A stretch of DNA of 64,000 nt from Mucilaginibacter pallidiroseus (GCF_007846085.1 NZ_VOEJ01000004.1:248001-312000); one strand, 5' to 3'; numbered from the stretch's first letter, positions 43,903 to 53,215 are shown. The notes: generated by a model not told the origin, from the sequence alone. Numbers and translations: made by a program.

Positions 43903-46283
43903 ATAAGATATCCCCGTATTTACGTGTTGCAATATTAAGTATTTTGGTGGGCATTATTGCCGCCGGTTGCAGCGTTACGCGCGGATTAAATAAAGATCAG
44001 GCTATAGTACGTAAAATCACCATCAAAGGGGTGGATAAGGAATTTGACGACTTTGCTTATGATTATGTAGATAAAGAGCAGCAACCCAACAACTGGCTCA
44101 ATCTTCAATTCTATTACACCTTCAGCAACAAAGGTAAACGCAACATAGGCGAAGCGCCGCGTATACTGGATAGTAACCTGGTAGAGTTTTCGCGCCTGCA
44201 AATTCAGAAGTATCTTCAAAACAAAGGTTATTTAAAAGCTAAGGTTGACGATAGCATAAAGGTTAAAAACCGAAAAGCCGAATTGATTTTTACCGCTACC
44301 GAAGGTCCGCTTTTCAGAATAAGGAATTATAAAGACAGCATTGCCGACCTAAAGGTTAAGGCTTTGTATAATCAAACACGTAACAGTTACACCCACGTAA
44401 GGCCAGGCAGCAGGTTTGATACCGATAGTCTTGCTTATGACCGTGATGCTTTTTACCAGGTGATGAAGCGCAACGGTTATTACGACTTCTATCGCCAGTA
44501 CATTAATTACACGCCCGATTCCAGTTTTAATAAAAGCGTGGTAGACCTGGTAATGATTGTTGATAATCCGGCTAATAGCGCAAGTCACCCTACTTTCAAG
44601 ATCAACAATACCCTGGTAACAATTACCCGCAGCAATGGCCGTACCATCGGCAAGGCCGATACAATACAGGTTGATACGCAATACCGCTTTGTTGACTTTT
44701 CGGGCAGGTTTAAGCCTAAAACAGTTACCGACTATATTTTTCAGCGCAAAGGCGAATTGTATGATATTGATAAACAAACTTTGACCACTTCACGCTTATC
44801 GGAACTTAATGTATTCAGGAATGTGCCCAGCCCAACCTACGAGAAAACTGCCGATAGCACCAACCGCTTAAATACTAAACTGGAACTAGTACCGCTAAAG
44901 CGCATGAGCGACAGGGTAGAGGGTGAGTTTTTGTTTAACCAGGGGCGCTTTGGGTACAACGTGGGCAATACTTTTATCAGCCGTAACTTATTTAAGCAGG
45001 CAGCTTCGTTGCAGGTTAAACTAAACTGGAGCGTTTTGTTTGACAGCGGCCGTGCGGCAGGTGACGAACTGGGTATTCAAAATCAGGATTTTAAGGCAGG
45101 TGTTAATTTAAGTTACCCGCGTATTTTATCGCCGTTTAATTTCCCTAACCTTGCCAAGTTCGGTGTACCGCATACTACGTTCTCTACCAACTTCTCTTTG
45201 TTCTACCAAAAAGGATTGGTTGAGCGCCGCACTTTTATCAACTCCATTACGTACGATTTTTTTGAGACCTACCGCAAGCAGCACTCCTTTGCGCCGATCA
45301 ATATCGAATTTTCAAGCGGTACGCTTGATCCGGCCGCAAGGCAATCGTTACTAGATAGCGGGCGTTACTCATATGTTTATCTTATCGGCCGTACTACTTT
45401 TACATCAGGAAGTTTATACACTTTCCAGTACAATGCCAACGAGCTTAATTCGTACCGCGATTTTATCTATTTCCGCGCAGGTTTAGATATTGGTGGTAAC
45501 ACGCTAAGCCTTGTAAGCAAGCTGCTAAACACGCCACGTGATACCGCCGGGCAGCGCACTATTTTTGGTTACACTTATTCGCAGTACGTAAAAACGGAAT
45601 TTGATTACCGCCTGTACCGCAGCCTTGGTTCCGAGCGTCAATTCATTTTCAGGTTCAACCCCGGTATTGGTATACCATATGGTAACAGCAACCTGCTGAT
45701 ATTTGAGAAGAACTTTTACGCAGGTGGTGCTAATGATATAAGAGCGTGGTTGCCACGTACGCTTGGCCCTGGCCAGTTTAACCGCGCCACAGCTTACGGT
45801 AACGATATGGAAACCCGCCGACGCTTAAAATATCTTGACCAGTTTGGTGAAATTAAAATTGTTGCCAACGCCGAGTATCGTTACAAACTGGCCGATAACT
45901 TTTTTGGATCAAAACTTAAAGGGGCATTTTTTGTGGATGCCGGTAACGTATGGCGTTTACACAAGGAAGTTGAAAACCCTAACGGCGAATTTAGGTTTGG
46001 TAACCTCTTTCAGTCTACCGCTATTGGTATCGGTACAGGCCTGCGCTTCGACTTAAGCTTCTTTATATTCAGGTTAGATGCTGCCTTTAAATTTAAAGAT
46101 CCGCAGTTTAACGGATCCGATCAATGGGTGTTTATCAAACACTTTGACGAGGTGTTTAAAACCGGAGATTTCCGCAGGGCATACCAGCGTGCCAATGCTA
46201 CAGGTATTGATAATAAAGGCAACATAGTAGGCGAAAACTATAGCTTTATGCAGCTAAACTTCGGTATAGGTTTGCCTTTTTAG
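43893..46283 (+). CDS. tamL: TamL: lipid-anchored BamA/TamA-family outer-membrane protein
   Basis: 796 residues from a TTG start. A lipoprotein signal with lipobox IAAGC (Cys about residue 26) is followed by POTRA-like repeats (about 40-330) and a 16-strand Omp85 barrel (about 350-796) ending in aromatic residues. Barrel motifs include FNPGIGIPYGNSN, FYAGGANDIRAWLPRTLGPG and AEYRYKL. The lipid anchor distinguishes TamL of Bacteroidota from TamA. It helps assemble outer-membrane proteins or move lipids with TamB, which is not in the window. The TTG is needed to include the whole signal peptide. Confidence 0.87.
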   Translation: MKAYKISPYLRVAILSILVGIIAAGCSVTRGLNKDQAIVRKITIKGVDKEFDDFAYDYVDKEQQPNNWLNLQFYYTFSNKGKRNIGEAPRILDSNLVEFSRLQIQKYLQNKGYLKAKVDDSIKVKNRKAELIFTATEGPLFRIRNYKDSIADLKVKALYNQTRNSYTHVRPGSRFDTDSLAYDRDAFYQVMKRNGYYDFYRQYINYTPDSSFNKSVVDLVMIVDNPANSASHPTFKINNTLVTITRSNGRTIGKADTIQVDTQYRFVDFSGRFKPKTVTDYIFQRKGELYDIDKQTLTTSRLSELNVFRNVPSPTYEKTADSTNRLNTKLELVPLKRMSDRVEGEFLFNQGRFGYNVGNTFISRNLFKQAASLQVKLNWSVLFDSGRAAGDELGIQNQDFKAGVNLSYPRILSPFNFPNLAKFGVPHTTFSTNFSLFYQKGLVERRTFINSITYDFFETYRKQHSFAPINIEFSSGTLDPAARQSLLDSGRYSYVYLIGRTTFTSGSLYTFQYNANELNSYRDFIYFRAGLDIGGNTLSLVSKLLNTPRDTAGQRTIFGYTYSQYVKTEFDYRLYRSLGSERQFIFRFNPGIGIPYGNSNLLIFEKNFYAGGANDIRAWLPRTLGPGQFNRATAYGNDMETRRRLKYLDQFGEIKIVANAEYRYKLADNFFGSKLKGAFFVDAGNVWRLHKEVENPNGEFRFGNLFQSTAIGIGTGLRFDLSFFIFRLDAAFKFKDPQFNGSDQWVFIKHFDEVFKTGDFRRAYQRANATGIDNKGNIVGENYSFMQLNFGIGLPF

Positions 46284-46425
46284 GTGGTTGGTTATTTGTT
46301 ATTAGGTTATTCTTATTAGTCATTTGTTAATCTGTTATTTGCTACCAGTTATCCGTTGTCAATACCAAATTAAATAGTTTTAAGTTGTTAAAACCTTCAT
46401 TGTGAAGATGCATTCAACTGCTAAC

Positions 46426-46962
46426 TCAAACAAACATCCCCTTCAGACCATCGATAATACTTTGGAAGAACGTGCCAACTGCCAGGCCATTATTGTGGGT
46501 GAAATACATGAACAGGCAAAACACAATAATTGCGATGATGATAAACCGCTTAAAGAGGTAGCCCAACAAAACAAGGCCAAGCGGTATGGATATCAACAGG
46601 ATCCAGCTTATTTTGACAGGGGTAAGCCTGCTGTCGTGCCTGTAAATGTAGTAAAGCATCGAGTGGGTACCACTGTCGTTTTGATGCCTTGCATATATAA
46701 ATGCCGATTTATCAAGCTTGTGCCTGTAAAAAGCCGTGCCTTTGTCAAAAGTCATTTTCTCCGTAAAGCCGTTGATGGCAAAAGTAAAAATGCCCGAAAC
46801 GTTTTCCTGAATGTTACCCGCTGTATCGGTAGCGATTATGGCTACTTCATCTTTGGCAAAGGGGTTTTCTTTAACAACAAAGTGGTTGATGGAAACTGTA
46901 TCGGCAAATGATGCGCCGAATGCTGCCAATAGTATAATACAGGTAAGTAAAGTTTTTTTCAT
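46426..46962 (-). CDS. Exported protein with Ig-like domain and C-terminal membrane helices
   Basis: 178 residues. Cleavable signal (to about FA-D, residue 21), then a beta-rich domain (about 22-110: IATDTAGNIQENVSGIFTFA, ITEK-like strands), then two hydrophobic helices (about 117-155) and a short tail. It is not a recognised family. The topology suggests the beta domain faces the periplasm. It appears to be a single-gene unit, with no terminator identified. Confidence 0.6.
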   Translation of the reverse strand: MKKTLLTCIILLAAFGASFADTVSINHFVVKENPFAKDEVAIIATDTAGNIQENVSGIFTFAINGFTEKMTFDKGTAFYRHKLDKSAFIYARHQNDSGTHSMLYYIYRHDSRLTPVKISWILLISIPLGLVLLGYLFKRFIIIAIIVFCLFMYFTHNNGLAVGTFFQSIIDGLKGMFV

Positions 46963-47023
46963 GCTGATGATACCGTTTTATTTTAAAGCGGCAAAGTAAC
47001 GAGCATAAAAATAGCGTTTTTTA

Positions 47024-47521
47024 TTACTTGTTAAGTATATAAATGCTGATGTTTAGCAAGGTGGCATAGCTAACCCAAAGCAAATAAGGAACCAATAGCC
47101 AGGCAGCTACCATGCTGAACCTTCCAAACCAGCTAATGTTCAGGATGATTAATATAAGTAGTAAAATGATCACAATCAGCCCGCCAAATATGTTGTGCAA
47201 GCCAAAGAAAACTATCGACCATGAAAAATTAAGTAACAGTTGAACGGCATAAATTACCACCGTTGTTTTGAAAGTGGCCGAGCCATCCCGCTTTTGCCAA
47301 ACAAGATATGCTGCAGTGGCAATTAGGATATATAGGGTAGTCCATGCTACCGGAAAAGCCCAGTTAGGCGGGGTGAACGAGGGCTTATTAAGTGTACGGT
47401 ACCAGCCATCAATTTCGGGCCGGGTAAACATTGATGCCACAAAACCTATGGCAAGGGTAATTACCAGGCTAATTATGAGCGGAAGTAACTGAAATTTACG
47501 TGCGGGTGTGGCGGTTGTCAT
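47024..47521 (-). CDS. TspO/MBR family protein
   Basis: 165 residues with five hydrophobic helices and the signature WYRTLNKPSFTPPNWAFPVAWTTLYILIA near the start. Trp-rich loops (NFSWSIVFFGLHNIFGG) bind tetrapyrroles in the family. TspO homologues bind porphyrins and affect their transport or breakdown. Possibly monocistronic. Confidence 0.93.
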   Translation of the reverse strand: MTTATPARKFQLLPLIISLVITLAIGFVASMFTRPEIDGWYRTLNKPSFTPPNWAFPVAWTTLYILIATAAYLVWQKRDGSATFKTTVVIYAVQLLLNFSWSIVFFGLHNIFGGLIVIILLLILIILNISWFGRFSMVAAWLLVPYLLWVSYATLLNISIYILNK

Positions 47522-47585
47522 ATTCTAAATGTATACACCTATTGGCAACGGTTAAAATTGATGTTGGTTTGTATTGTAATTGAAA

Positions 47586-47627
47586 ACCGGCACACAGCTA
47601 AGTCTTTGCCCTTAACAATGTGCCGGT
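47586..47627 (-). terminator. Terminator of the hmgA-hppD operon
   Basis: Arms ACCGGCACA (47586-47594) and TGTGCCGGT (47619-47627) with a 24-base loop; TTTTC follows on the minus strand, 14 bases past the hppD stop. Confidence 0.65.
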
Positions 47628-47640
47628 ACTTATTTAGGGT

Positions 47641-48786
47641 TTATAAATTCCCCCTTAATTCCTGCTCGCGTTCAATAGCTTCAAACAGGGCTTTAAAATT
47701 ACCGGCACCGAATGATTTTGCACCTTTGCGCTGTATAATTTCAAAGAATAGCGTAGGCCTATCCTCAACAGGTTTGGTGAAAATTTGCAGCAGGTAGCCT
47801 TCGTCATCCCTGTCAACCAATATGCCTAATTGTTTAAGCGGTTCAAGATCCTCATCTATATGGCCAACACGGTCAACCAATTCATTGTAATAGGTGGTAG
47901 GTACTGTCAAAAACTCAACACCGCGGCTTTGCAGATCCGTTACTGTTTTTACAATATCATTGGTGGCAAGCGCCATATGTTGTACCCCTTCGCCCTCGTA
48001 AAACTCCAGGTATTCCTCAATCTGCGATTTCTTTTTACCTTCCGCAGGTTCGTTAATTGGGAACTTTACAAAGCCGTTGCCGTTGCTCATAACCTTGCTC
48101 ATCAAAGCTGAATATTCGGTCGAGATCATTTTATCGTCGAACGTTAAGATGTTTTTGAAGCCCATGATGTCTTCATAAAAATTTACCCATTGGTTCATTT
48201 TATGCCACCCCACGTTACCTACGCAATGGTCAACGTAAAGCAGGCCCGTATCACTTGGGTTGTAGCGGGTAGTTAAGTCCTTATAACCCGGTAAGAAAGC
48301 ACCATGGTAGTTTTTACGTTCAATAAACAGGTGTACCGTTTCGCCATATAGTTTAATGCCGCTGGTGCGTACTTCGCCGAATTCATCGGTAATGGTTTGC
48401 GGCGGCTGGTAGGCCTCTGCGCCGCGGGCGGTGGTTTGCTCAAATGCACTGTAGGCATCATCAACCCAAAGGGCCAATACCTTTACACCGTCGCCATGCT
48501 TTTTAATATGCTCTGCGATGGGGTGCTCCGAGTGGAGCGGGGTAGTCAGTACAATTGTTATTTTCCCCTGTTGCAAAACGTATGATGCCTTGTCGCGCAC
48601 ACCCGTTTCGGGCCCGGCATAAGCAAGATCCTGGAAACCAAAAGCTGTTTTATAGTAATGGGCAGCCTGCTTGGCATTGCCCACATAAAATTCAACATAG
48701 TCGGTGCCGTTTAGGGGTAGAAAGTCGGCAGCCCCCTCTAAATCTCCCCCGACAAGGGAGACTTTATTTTCTATTTCTTTAATCAT
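47641..48786 (-). CDS. hppD: 4-Hydroxyphenylpyruvate dioxygenase
   Basis: 381 residues with two VOC-fold halves. Iron ligands: DHCVGNV (first His), GVQHMALATND (second His), and the Glu in TLFFEIIQRKG. The C-terminal GAKSFGAGNFKALFEAIEREQ is the family cap. It converts 4-hydroxyphenylpyruvate to homogentisate in tyrosine breakdown. It lies 58 bases downstream of hmgA, in the same operon. Residues 8-22 (KVSLVGGDLEGAADF) are encoded by a repeat element, not by family sequence; the conserved part starts at FLPLNGTDYVEFYV. Confidence 0.95.
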   Translation of the reverse strand: MIKEIENKVSLVGGDLEGAADFLPLNGTDYVEFYVGNAKQAAHYYKTAFGFQDLAYAGPETGVRDKASYVLQQGKITIVLTTPLHSEHPIAEHIKKHGDGVKVLALWVDDAYSAFEQTTARGAEAYQPPQTITDEFGEVRTSGIKLYGETVHLFIERKNYHGAFLPGYKDLTTRYNPSDTGLLYVDHCVGNVGWHKMNQWVNFYEDIMGFKNILTFDDKMISTEYSALMSKVMSNGNGFVKFPINEPAEGKKKSQIEEYLEFYEGEGVQHMALATNDIVKTVTDLQSRGVEFLTVPTTYYNELVDRVGHIDEDLEPLKQLGILVDRDDEGYLLQIFTKPVEDRPTLFFEIIQRKGAKSFGAGNFKALFEAIEREQELRGNL

Positions 48787-48846
48787 TTTTTAGTAATTGT
48801 TTTCTTTGTAAAATCTCCCTTTCCGGTAGGGTTTGGCGGGGCTTTT
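48722..48846. repeat. Paired short repeats flanking and entering the hppD start
   Basis: Two related stretches with the shared text AATCTCCC and a GGG-rich return: 48722-48765 (inside the hppD codons 8-22) and 48809-48846 (between hmgA and hppD). Both form short stem-loops and end in GGCGGGGC- or GGGGGC-like text. They look like copies of one interspersed element. Confidence 0.55.
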
Positions 48847-50002
48847 AAACAACCCAGCTTTTGTAATAGTTCTCATCTTCAATGGCAATGGCATCTTCGG
48901 TAAGCATCAGTGGGCGAAAAGGGTCTATCATCACAGCCAATTCATCGGTCGCCTCTTTACCTATCGATTTTTCGACCGAGCCCGGTGCCGGGCCGTGCGG
49001 TATGCCGCCAGGGTGCAATGTTATCTGTCCTCTAACCACGCTTTTGCGGCTCATAAAGTCGCCATCTATATAATACAGCACCTCATCACTATCTACATTG
49101 CTATGGTTATATGGTGCAGGTATGGATTGCGGATGGTAATCAAACTTGCGCGGCACAAATGAGCATATCACGAAGTTGTTCCCCTCAAAGGTTTGATGCA
49201 CTGGTGGTGGTTGATGCACACGACCGGTTATGGGTTCAAAATCATGGATAGAAAAAGCCCAAGGGTAATGAAAGCCGTCCCATCCTACAAAATCAAATGG
49301 GTGAGTGCCATACGTATAAGGGTAAATAAGCCCCTGCTTTTTAATCAGGATTTTAAAGTCGCCATTCTCATCGTGCGTCTCCAAATCTGCAGGGCGCTTT
49401 ATGTCTCGCTCACAATAGGGGGCATGCTCCATTAACTGGCCGTATTGGTTGCGGTAGCGTTTGGGTGTGCGTATAGGGCTAAAGCTTTCCACAATAAAAA
49501 GCCTGTTATCGTCATCATCAAACTCCATTTGGTAGATGGTGCCACGAGGTACCACAAGGTAATCGCCGTACGCAAACTTAATTTTACCGAAGCCCGTTTT
49601 TAAAGTGCCGCTACCCTTATGTATAAAAATAACTTCGTCGGCCTGGCTGTTCTTGTAGAAATAGTCCGTCATGCTTTGGCGGGGCGCTGCCAGTGAAATA
49701 TGCAGATCGGCGTTCACCAAAACAGGCTTGCGGCTTTGCAGGTAATCGTCTGCCGGTGCTATATTAAACCCTATGAGGCTGGTGTGCTTCAGATGCTTTT
49801 CGCGGGCTATTTTGGGTTCGACAGAGTAGGGCTCACCCAAAGATTTTACAATAGTTGGCGGGTAGGCATGGTAAACCAGCGAGTACAGGCTCGAAAAGCC
49901 TTCGGTAGATACCAGTTCTTCGGCATACAAGCTGCCATCCGGCTTTCTAAACTGCGTATGTCGCTTATGCGGAATACGCCCCAGTGTGTGGTAAACAGGC
50001 AT
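48845..50002 (-). CDS. hmgA: Homogentisate 1,2-dioxygenase
   Basis: 385 residues from MPVYHTLGRIPHKRHTQF, chosen over 19 codons of unconserved upstream frame. Cupin enzyme: EVIFIHKGSGTLKTGFG near residue 140, and the iron site in HPGGIPHGPAPGSVE plus YNHSNVDSDEVLYYIDG. It opens homogentisate to maleylacetoacetate. First gene of the operon with hppD. Confidence 0.94.
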   Translation of the reverse strand: MPVYHTLGRIPHKRHTQFRKPDGSLYAEELVSTEGFSSLYSLVYHAYPPTIVKSLGEPYSVEPKIAREKHLKHTSLIGFNIAPADDYLQSRKPVLVNADLHISLAAPRQSMTDYFYKNSQADEVIFIHKGSGTLKTGFGKIKFAYGDYLVVPRGTIYQMEFDDDDNRLFIVESFSPIRTPKRYRNQYGQLMEHAPYCERDIKRPADLETHDENGDFKILIKKQGLIYPYTYGTHPFDFVGWDGFHYPWAFSIHDFEPITGRVHQPPPVHQTFEGNNFVICSFVPRKFDYHPQSIPAPYNHSNVDSDEVLYYIDGDFMSRKSVVRGQITLHPGGIPHGPAPGSVEKSIGKEATDELAVMIDPFRPLMLTEDAIAIEDENYYKSWVV

Positions 50003-50378
50003 AATTGATTGACTTAATTTTGTAATACAGCGTATACGCAAACCCGGGCAATAGTGCAAAGGCAGCGTTTAAAACAGCTTAAACAAATTATACGATTAGT
50101 TGGCTAAGAAGAGAAGGCAGCTGAAATATGCGCGCCGCAAAAAAGAGAATTAGTATTGCGCCAAAACTATTTTGGCAAGCACAGCATCCCTGAACATGGC
50201 CGACCTGCTCATGGAGGTTAAGCCAAGGGAAAAGTAAAATTGTTTGCTAATGCTCATAATTGGTTTTACTAAGTTATGATTAACTTATATAAGTAGCAAT
50301 ATTAAAGGTTGCACATTATAACTTAATAATATAATTGAACGTAAAAATGTTTAATTTTGATATGGAAAAAATTGATTG
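50003..50378. other. Gap between hmgA and the 50379 gene
   Basis: 376 bases holding the divergent promoters. The only frame is a 35-codon minus-strand ORF (50150-50257, MSISKQFYFSLG...), which has no promoter or ribosome site and is doubtful. The last 100 bases are very AT-rich. Confidence 0.4.
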
Positions 50379-50660
50379 ATGATAAAAAAGCCAGCCATAT
50401 TGTTGGGAGTTGGAATCTGGATAGTAGCCACGCTGCTATATTCGGAGTATAGCACTTTTACGGGTAGCCATACCTCAATTGGTTTCCCGTGGAGATTTTT
50501 TTCGCACAAACCGGCCAATGCACCTTTGTCAGCCGGCGAAGAGATCGAGTTTATTATTGAATATCTTTTGCTGGACGTAATTATTGCCTTGATAATTGTT
50601 ATGCTGCTTAACTTTATACTGGCAAAAACAGCCAAAGCCATAAAGCACGCAGACTTATAA
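50379..50660 (+). CDS. Small two-helix membrane protein
   Basis: 93 residues from the ATG at 50379; a TTG directly precedes it. One hydrophobic helix lies near the N-terminus (AILLGVGIWIVATLLYS), with a loop containing SIGFPWRFFSHKPANAPLS, and a second helix near the C-terminus (LLDVIIALIIVMLLNFIL). It looks like one of many small Bacteroidota membrane proteins without assigned function. It is monocistronic. Confidence 0.6.
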   Translation: MIKKPAILLGVGIWIVATLLYSEYSTFTGSHTSIGFPWRFFSHKPANAPLSAGEEIEFIIEYLLLDVIIALIIVMLLNFILAKTAKAIKHADL

Positions 50661-50713
50661 ATCTCATTAAATTACCACAATTTTGTAATGAAAGCTTATT
50701 TGAAAAAGGGCGC

Positions 50714-51676
50714 TTAACCCTGCTTGCTTTCGGCTGTTAATTCGCCTTTGGGCAAACCTTCTTCCAAACGGCTTGGGCGTATAACATAGTAAATACCAAG
50801 CAACGCTACTATCAGCGAGATAATGTAAAACGTTCCGGGCAGGAAGGTTGCAAGGCTTTCGTCCATAGGGAATACCTTGGTAAGCTGCAAAAATACTGTT
50901 TCGCGTATGCCTGCACCACCAATACTGATTGGGATGATGGTTGCCAGTGCCGATATAAGGAATGACAAAAGATATGGGGAATATTTGCCGTCAAAATCCT
51001 GGCCTATCATGATAAAAACAATGGCCAGTAGTTGCAGGCTTTGCACAGCGACTGCCTTGGCGTGCGCCGCGAAAAAGTAACGTGTGTAATCTCTAAAAAA
51101 TTTATAAGCTACGAAGTAATAGATGATTGAACCGGTAACGAAAATGCTAAGCGGGATACCGATATGAATATCTATCTGAGGTATTAAAAATATCAATGCA
51201 ACTATAATTAAACCTATTGCCCAAAGGCCGCTCAGCCTGTCGAACATAATGGCCCAAAACACCTTTTTAGCCGGAAGCTTATAGTTTTTGTTGAGCAGAT
51301 ATATCTTGTAACCATCACCACCAATACCTCCCGGCAGCAGGAAATTATAAAATAATCCTAACAGATAAAGCCTGAAATTAAAGCGTGGATCAAGGTTAAG
51401 TTTTATCGATTTAAAAAAACTTAGTAACCGCCAGGACGAAATCACCATTGATACAAAAAAGCTAAGCAGTGCGGCCAGCATCCACCAGTAATTGGCGTTT
51501 ATAAGGCGAAGCTTTACCTGCTCAAGCGGTACTTTTCTGAAAACGAAGTACAGCAGCACGCTGGTTACAGCAAATTTCAACACTACCTTGGTAATGTTCC
51601 AGGCAATGTCTTTCCAGGTTTTGGGCTTAACGGCCTTTTCGGTTTCTTCAACCTCGGTCTGTATCAAGTCTTTCAT
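50714..51676 (-). CDS. Flippase-like integral membrane protein (UPF0104/LPG synthase TM domain)
   Basis: 320 residues with about eight transmembrane helices. Family signatures: YLLGLFYNFLLPGGIGGDGYKIYLL, LDRLSGL-type text (FDRLSGLWAIG), and IPISIGGAGIRETVFL. These proteins match the membrane part of MprF and of lipid or glycan flippases. The substrate is unknown. Single gene, convergent with 50379 and divergent from the amidase. Confidence 0.88.
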   Translation of the reverse strand: MKDLIQTEVEETEKAVKPKTWKDIAWNITKVVLKFAVTSVLLYFVFRKVPLEQVKLRLINANYWWMLAALLSFFVSMVISSWRLLSFFKSIKLNLDPRFNFRLYLLGLFYNFLLPGGIGGDGYKIYLLNKNYKLPAKKVFWAIMFDRLSGLWAIGLIIVALIFLIPQIDIHIGIPLSIFVTGSIIYYFVAYKFFRDYTRYFFAAHAKAVAVQSLQLLAIVFIMIGQDFDGKYSPYLLSFLISALATIIPISIGGAGIRETVFLQLTKVFPMDESLATFLPGTFYIISLIVALLGIYYVIRPSRLEEGLPKGELTAESKQG

Positions 51677-51905
51677 CCGGCTGCAAAGCTATGGCTTTTT
51701 TTATTTACCAGTGCCATAGCACTGATTGGATGATGTACATTTCACAGATTTTAACAATAGAGGCGTTGTCGTTGGTGCAAAAGTCATACAAATTGGTGAA
51801 TTCGTGAGAATGTAATCGCTTTATAAAATCAGTGTAATCATCGTTACTAATCGATGTAATCCTAAAATCAAATGCGTATTTTTGCGGCAAATTTTAAAAC
51901 AAGCT

Positions 51906-52775
51906 ATGGGTAAAGTACAAGTAGGTATAGTGCAGATGACCTGCACTGCAAACAAACAGGAAAACCTCGACAAAGCAATTGTTAAGGTTAGGGAAGCTGC
52001 CGCAAAAGGTGCGCAGATTGTTTGTTTACAGGAGCTTTTTACGTCATTGTATTTTTGTGATGTAGAAGATTATGACAACTTTAAACTGGCCGAGTCTATT
52101 CCTGGTCCGTCAACTGATGCGCTGTCGGCTGTAGCTGCCGAGCTTGGTGTGGTTATCATTGCATCACTGTTTGAGAAACGTGCCCAGGGCGTTTACCATA
52201 ACACGACAGCTGTTTTGGATGCTGATGGTGCTTATTTGGGTAAATACCGCAAGATGCATATCCCGGATGATCCGGGCTTTTACGAAAAATTTTACTTTAC
52301 CCCGGGCGATTTAGGTTACAAGGTTTTCAAAACCAAATTTGCCACTATAGGGGTGCTTATATGCTGGGATCAATGGTATCCGGAAGCTGCCCGTATCACC
52401 TCATTAATGGGTGCCGAAATATTGTTTTATCCAACTGCTATTGGCTGGGCAACCACGCAGGACGAAGCTACCAATACCAAGCAATACAACGCATGGCAAA
52501 CCATTCAGCGCAGCCATGCGGTTGCCAATGGTGTGCACGTAGTTAGCGTGAACCGTGTAGGCGAGGAAGCAGGCGTTAAATTCTGGGGTGGATCATTCTT
52601 TGCCGATCCGTTTGGCGAGATCATGCACCAAACAACTGTTGAGCAGGAAGAAGTGATTGTAAAAGAACTTGATCTTAACAAATCCGACTATTACCGCAGC
52701 CACTGGCCTTTCCTCCGCGACCGCCGTATAGATTCATACCAGCCGATAACGAAAAGACTTTTGGATAACGATTAG
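51906..52775 (+). CDS. aguB: N-carbamoylputrescine amidase (nitrilase superfamily)
   Basis: 289 residues from MGKVQVGIVQMTCTANKQ; eight upstream codons are not used. The catalytic triad is visible: Glu in VCLQELFTSLYFC, Lys in YRKMHIPDDPGFYEKFYF, and Cys in GVLICWDQWYPEAARI. The match to plant and bacterial AguB is strong. It hydrolyses N-carbamoylputrescine to putrescine, the last step from agmatine. The partner enzyme aguA is 415 bases on, with an S23 element between. A TATTTTTG -7 box lies about 20 bases upstream. Confidence 0.93.
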   Translation: MGKVQVGIVQMTCTANKQENLDKAIVKVREAAAKGAQIVCLQELFTSLYFCDVEDYDNFKLAESIPGPSTDALSAVAAELGVVIIASLFEKRAQGVYHNTTAVLDADGAYLGKYRKMHIPDDPGFYEKFYFTPGDLGYKVFKTKFATIGVLICWDQWYPEAARITSLMGAEILFYPTAIGWATTQDEATNTKQYNAWQTIQRSHAVANGVHVVSVNRVGEEAGVKFWGGSFFADPFGEIMHQTTVEQEEVIVKELDLNKSDYYRSHWPFLRDRRIDSYQPITKRLLDND

Positions 52776-52787
52776 TATTTAGAGAGA

Positions 52788-52812
52788 CCATAGTCGATAG
52801 CCCATAGTCAAT
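52788..52812 (+). repeat. Left inverted repeat of the S23 element
   Basis: ATAGTCGATAGCCCATAGTC core, about 13 bases after the aguB stop. It pairs with the inverted copy at 53191-53215, about 19 of 23 positions identical. Confidence 0.7.
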
Positions 52813-52827
52813 AAGAAAAAGAGCCAA

Positions 52828-53181
52828 ATGGCATTTAAGTTTGAGAATCTTCAAGTCTGGCAAAGAGCCTTGGATCTATCAGAGCAAGTGGATTTGCTTA
52901 CAAAAAATAGTTTTCCTAAAGAGGAGTTATTTATATTAACCTCTCAAATAAAACGAGCTGCTGATTCAGTTGTGCTTAATATTGCTGAGGGTTGTACAGG
53001 TCAATCAAATGCTACTTTTAAACAATTTTTAGGTTATGCGCTGCGGTCCGCAGTGGAAGTTGTATCCTGTCTTTTCGTTGGCCAGCGACGAAGAATAATT
53101 AACGAGACCGACTTTAAAAGGCTTTATATAGATTATGAAGCATTGTGTAAAATGATTTCTGCCTTAAGGAATACGCTATAA
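52828..53181 (+). CDS. Four-helix-bundle (S23/23S rRNA intervening-sequence type) protein
   Basis: 117 residues. It opens FKFENLQVWQRALDLSEQVD and contains IKRAADSVVLNIAEGC, FLGYALRSAVEVVSCL and the C-terminal helix, all typical of the S23 family found in 23S rRNA IVS elements and in intergenic elements of Bacteroidota; Avd of diversity-generating retroelements has the same fold. It lies between two genes of one pathway and is bracketed by about 25-bp inverted repeats (52788-52812, 53191-53215). It thus looks like the cargo of a small insertion element. Function unknown; no reverse transcriptase is nearby. Confidence 0.85.
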   Translation: MAFKFENLQVWQRALDLSEQVDLLTKNSFPKEELFILTSQIKRAADSVVLNIAEGCTGQSNATFKQFLGYALRSAVEVVSCLFVGQRRRIINETDFKRLYIDYEALCKMISALRNTL

Positions 53182-53190
53182 CATCAAATT

Positions 53191-53215
53191 ATGGACTATA
53201 GACCATCGACTATAA
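53191..53215 (-). repeat. Right inverted repeat of the S23 element, encoding the aguA N-terminus
   Basis: Inverted copy of 52788-52812. It overlaps the first eight codons of aguA (MDYRPSTI). Confidence 0.7.

Noticed and set aside
46402..46911. 169-codon plus-strand frame opposite the 46426 gene
   Set aside because: The minus-strand frame has a proper signal peptide and membrane helices; this one has neither.
50150..50257. 35-codon minus-strand ORF between hmgA and the 50379 gene
   Set aside because: Too short, with no promoter or ribosome site and no recognisable sequence.
52828..53181. Diversity-generating retroelement suggested by the Avd-like S23 fold
   Set aside because: No reverse transcriptase and no template/variable repeat pair nearby.
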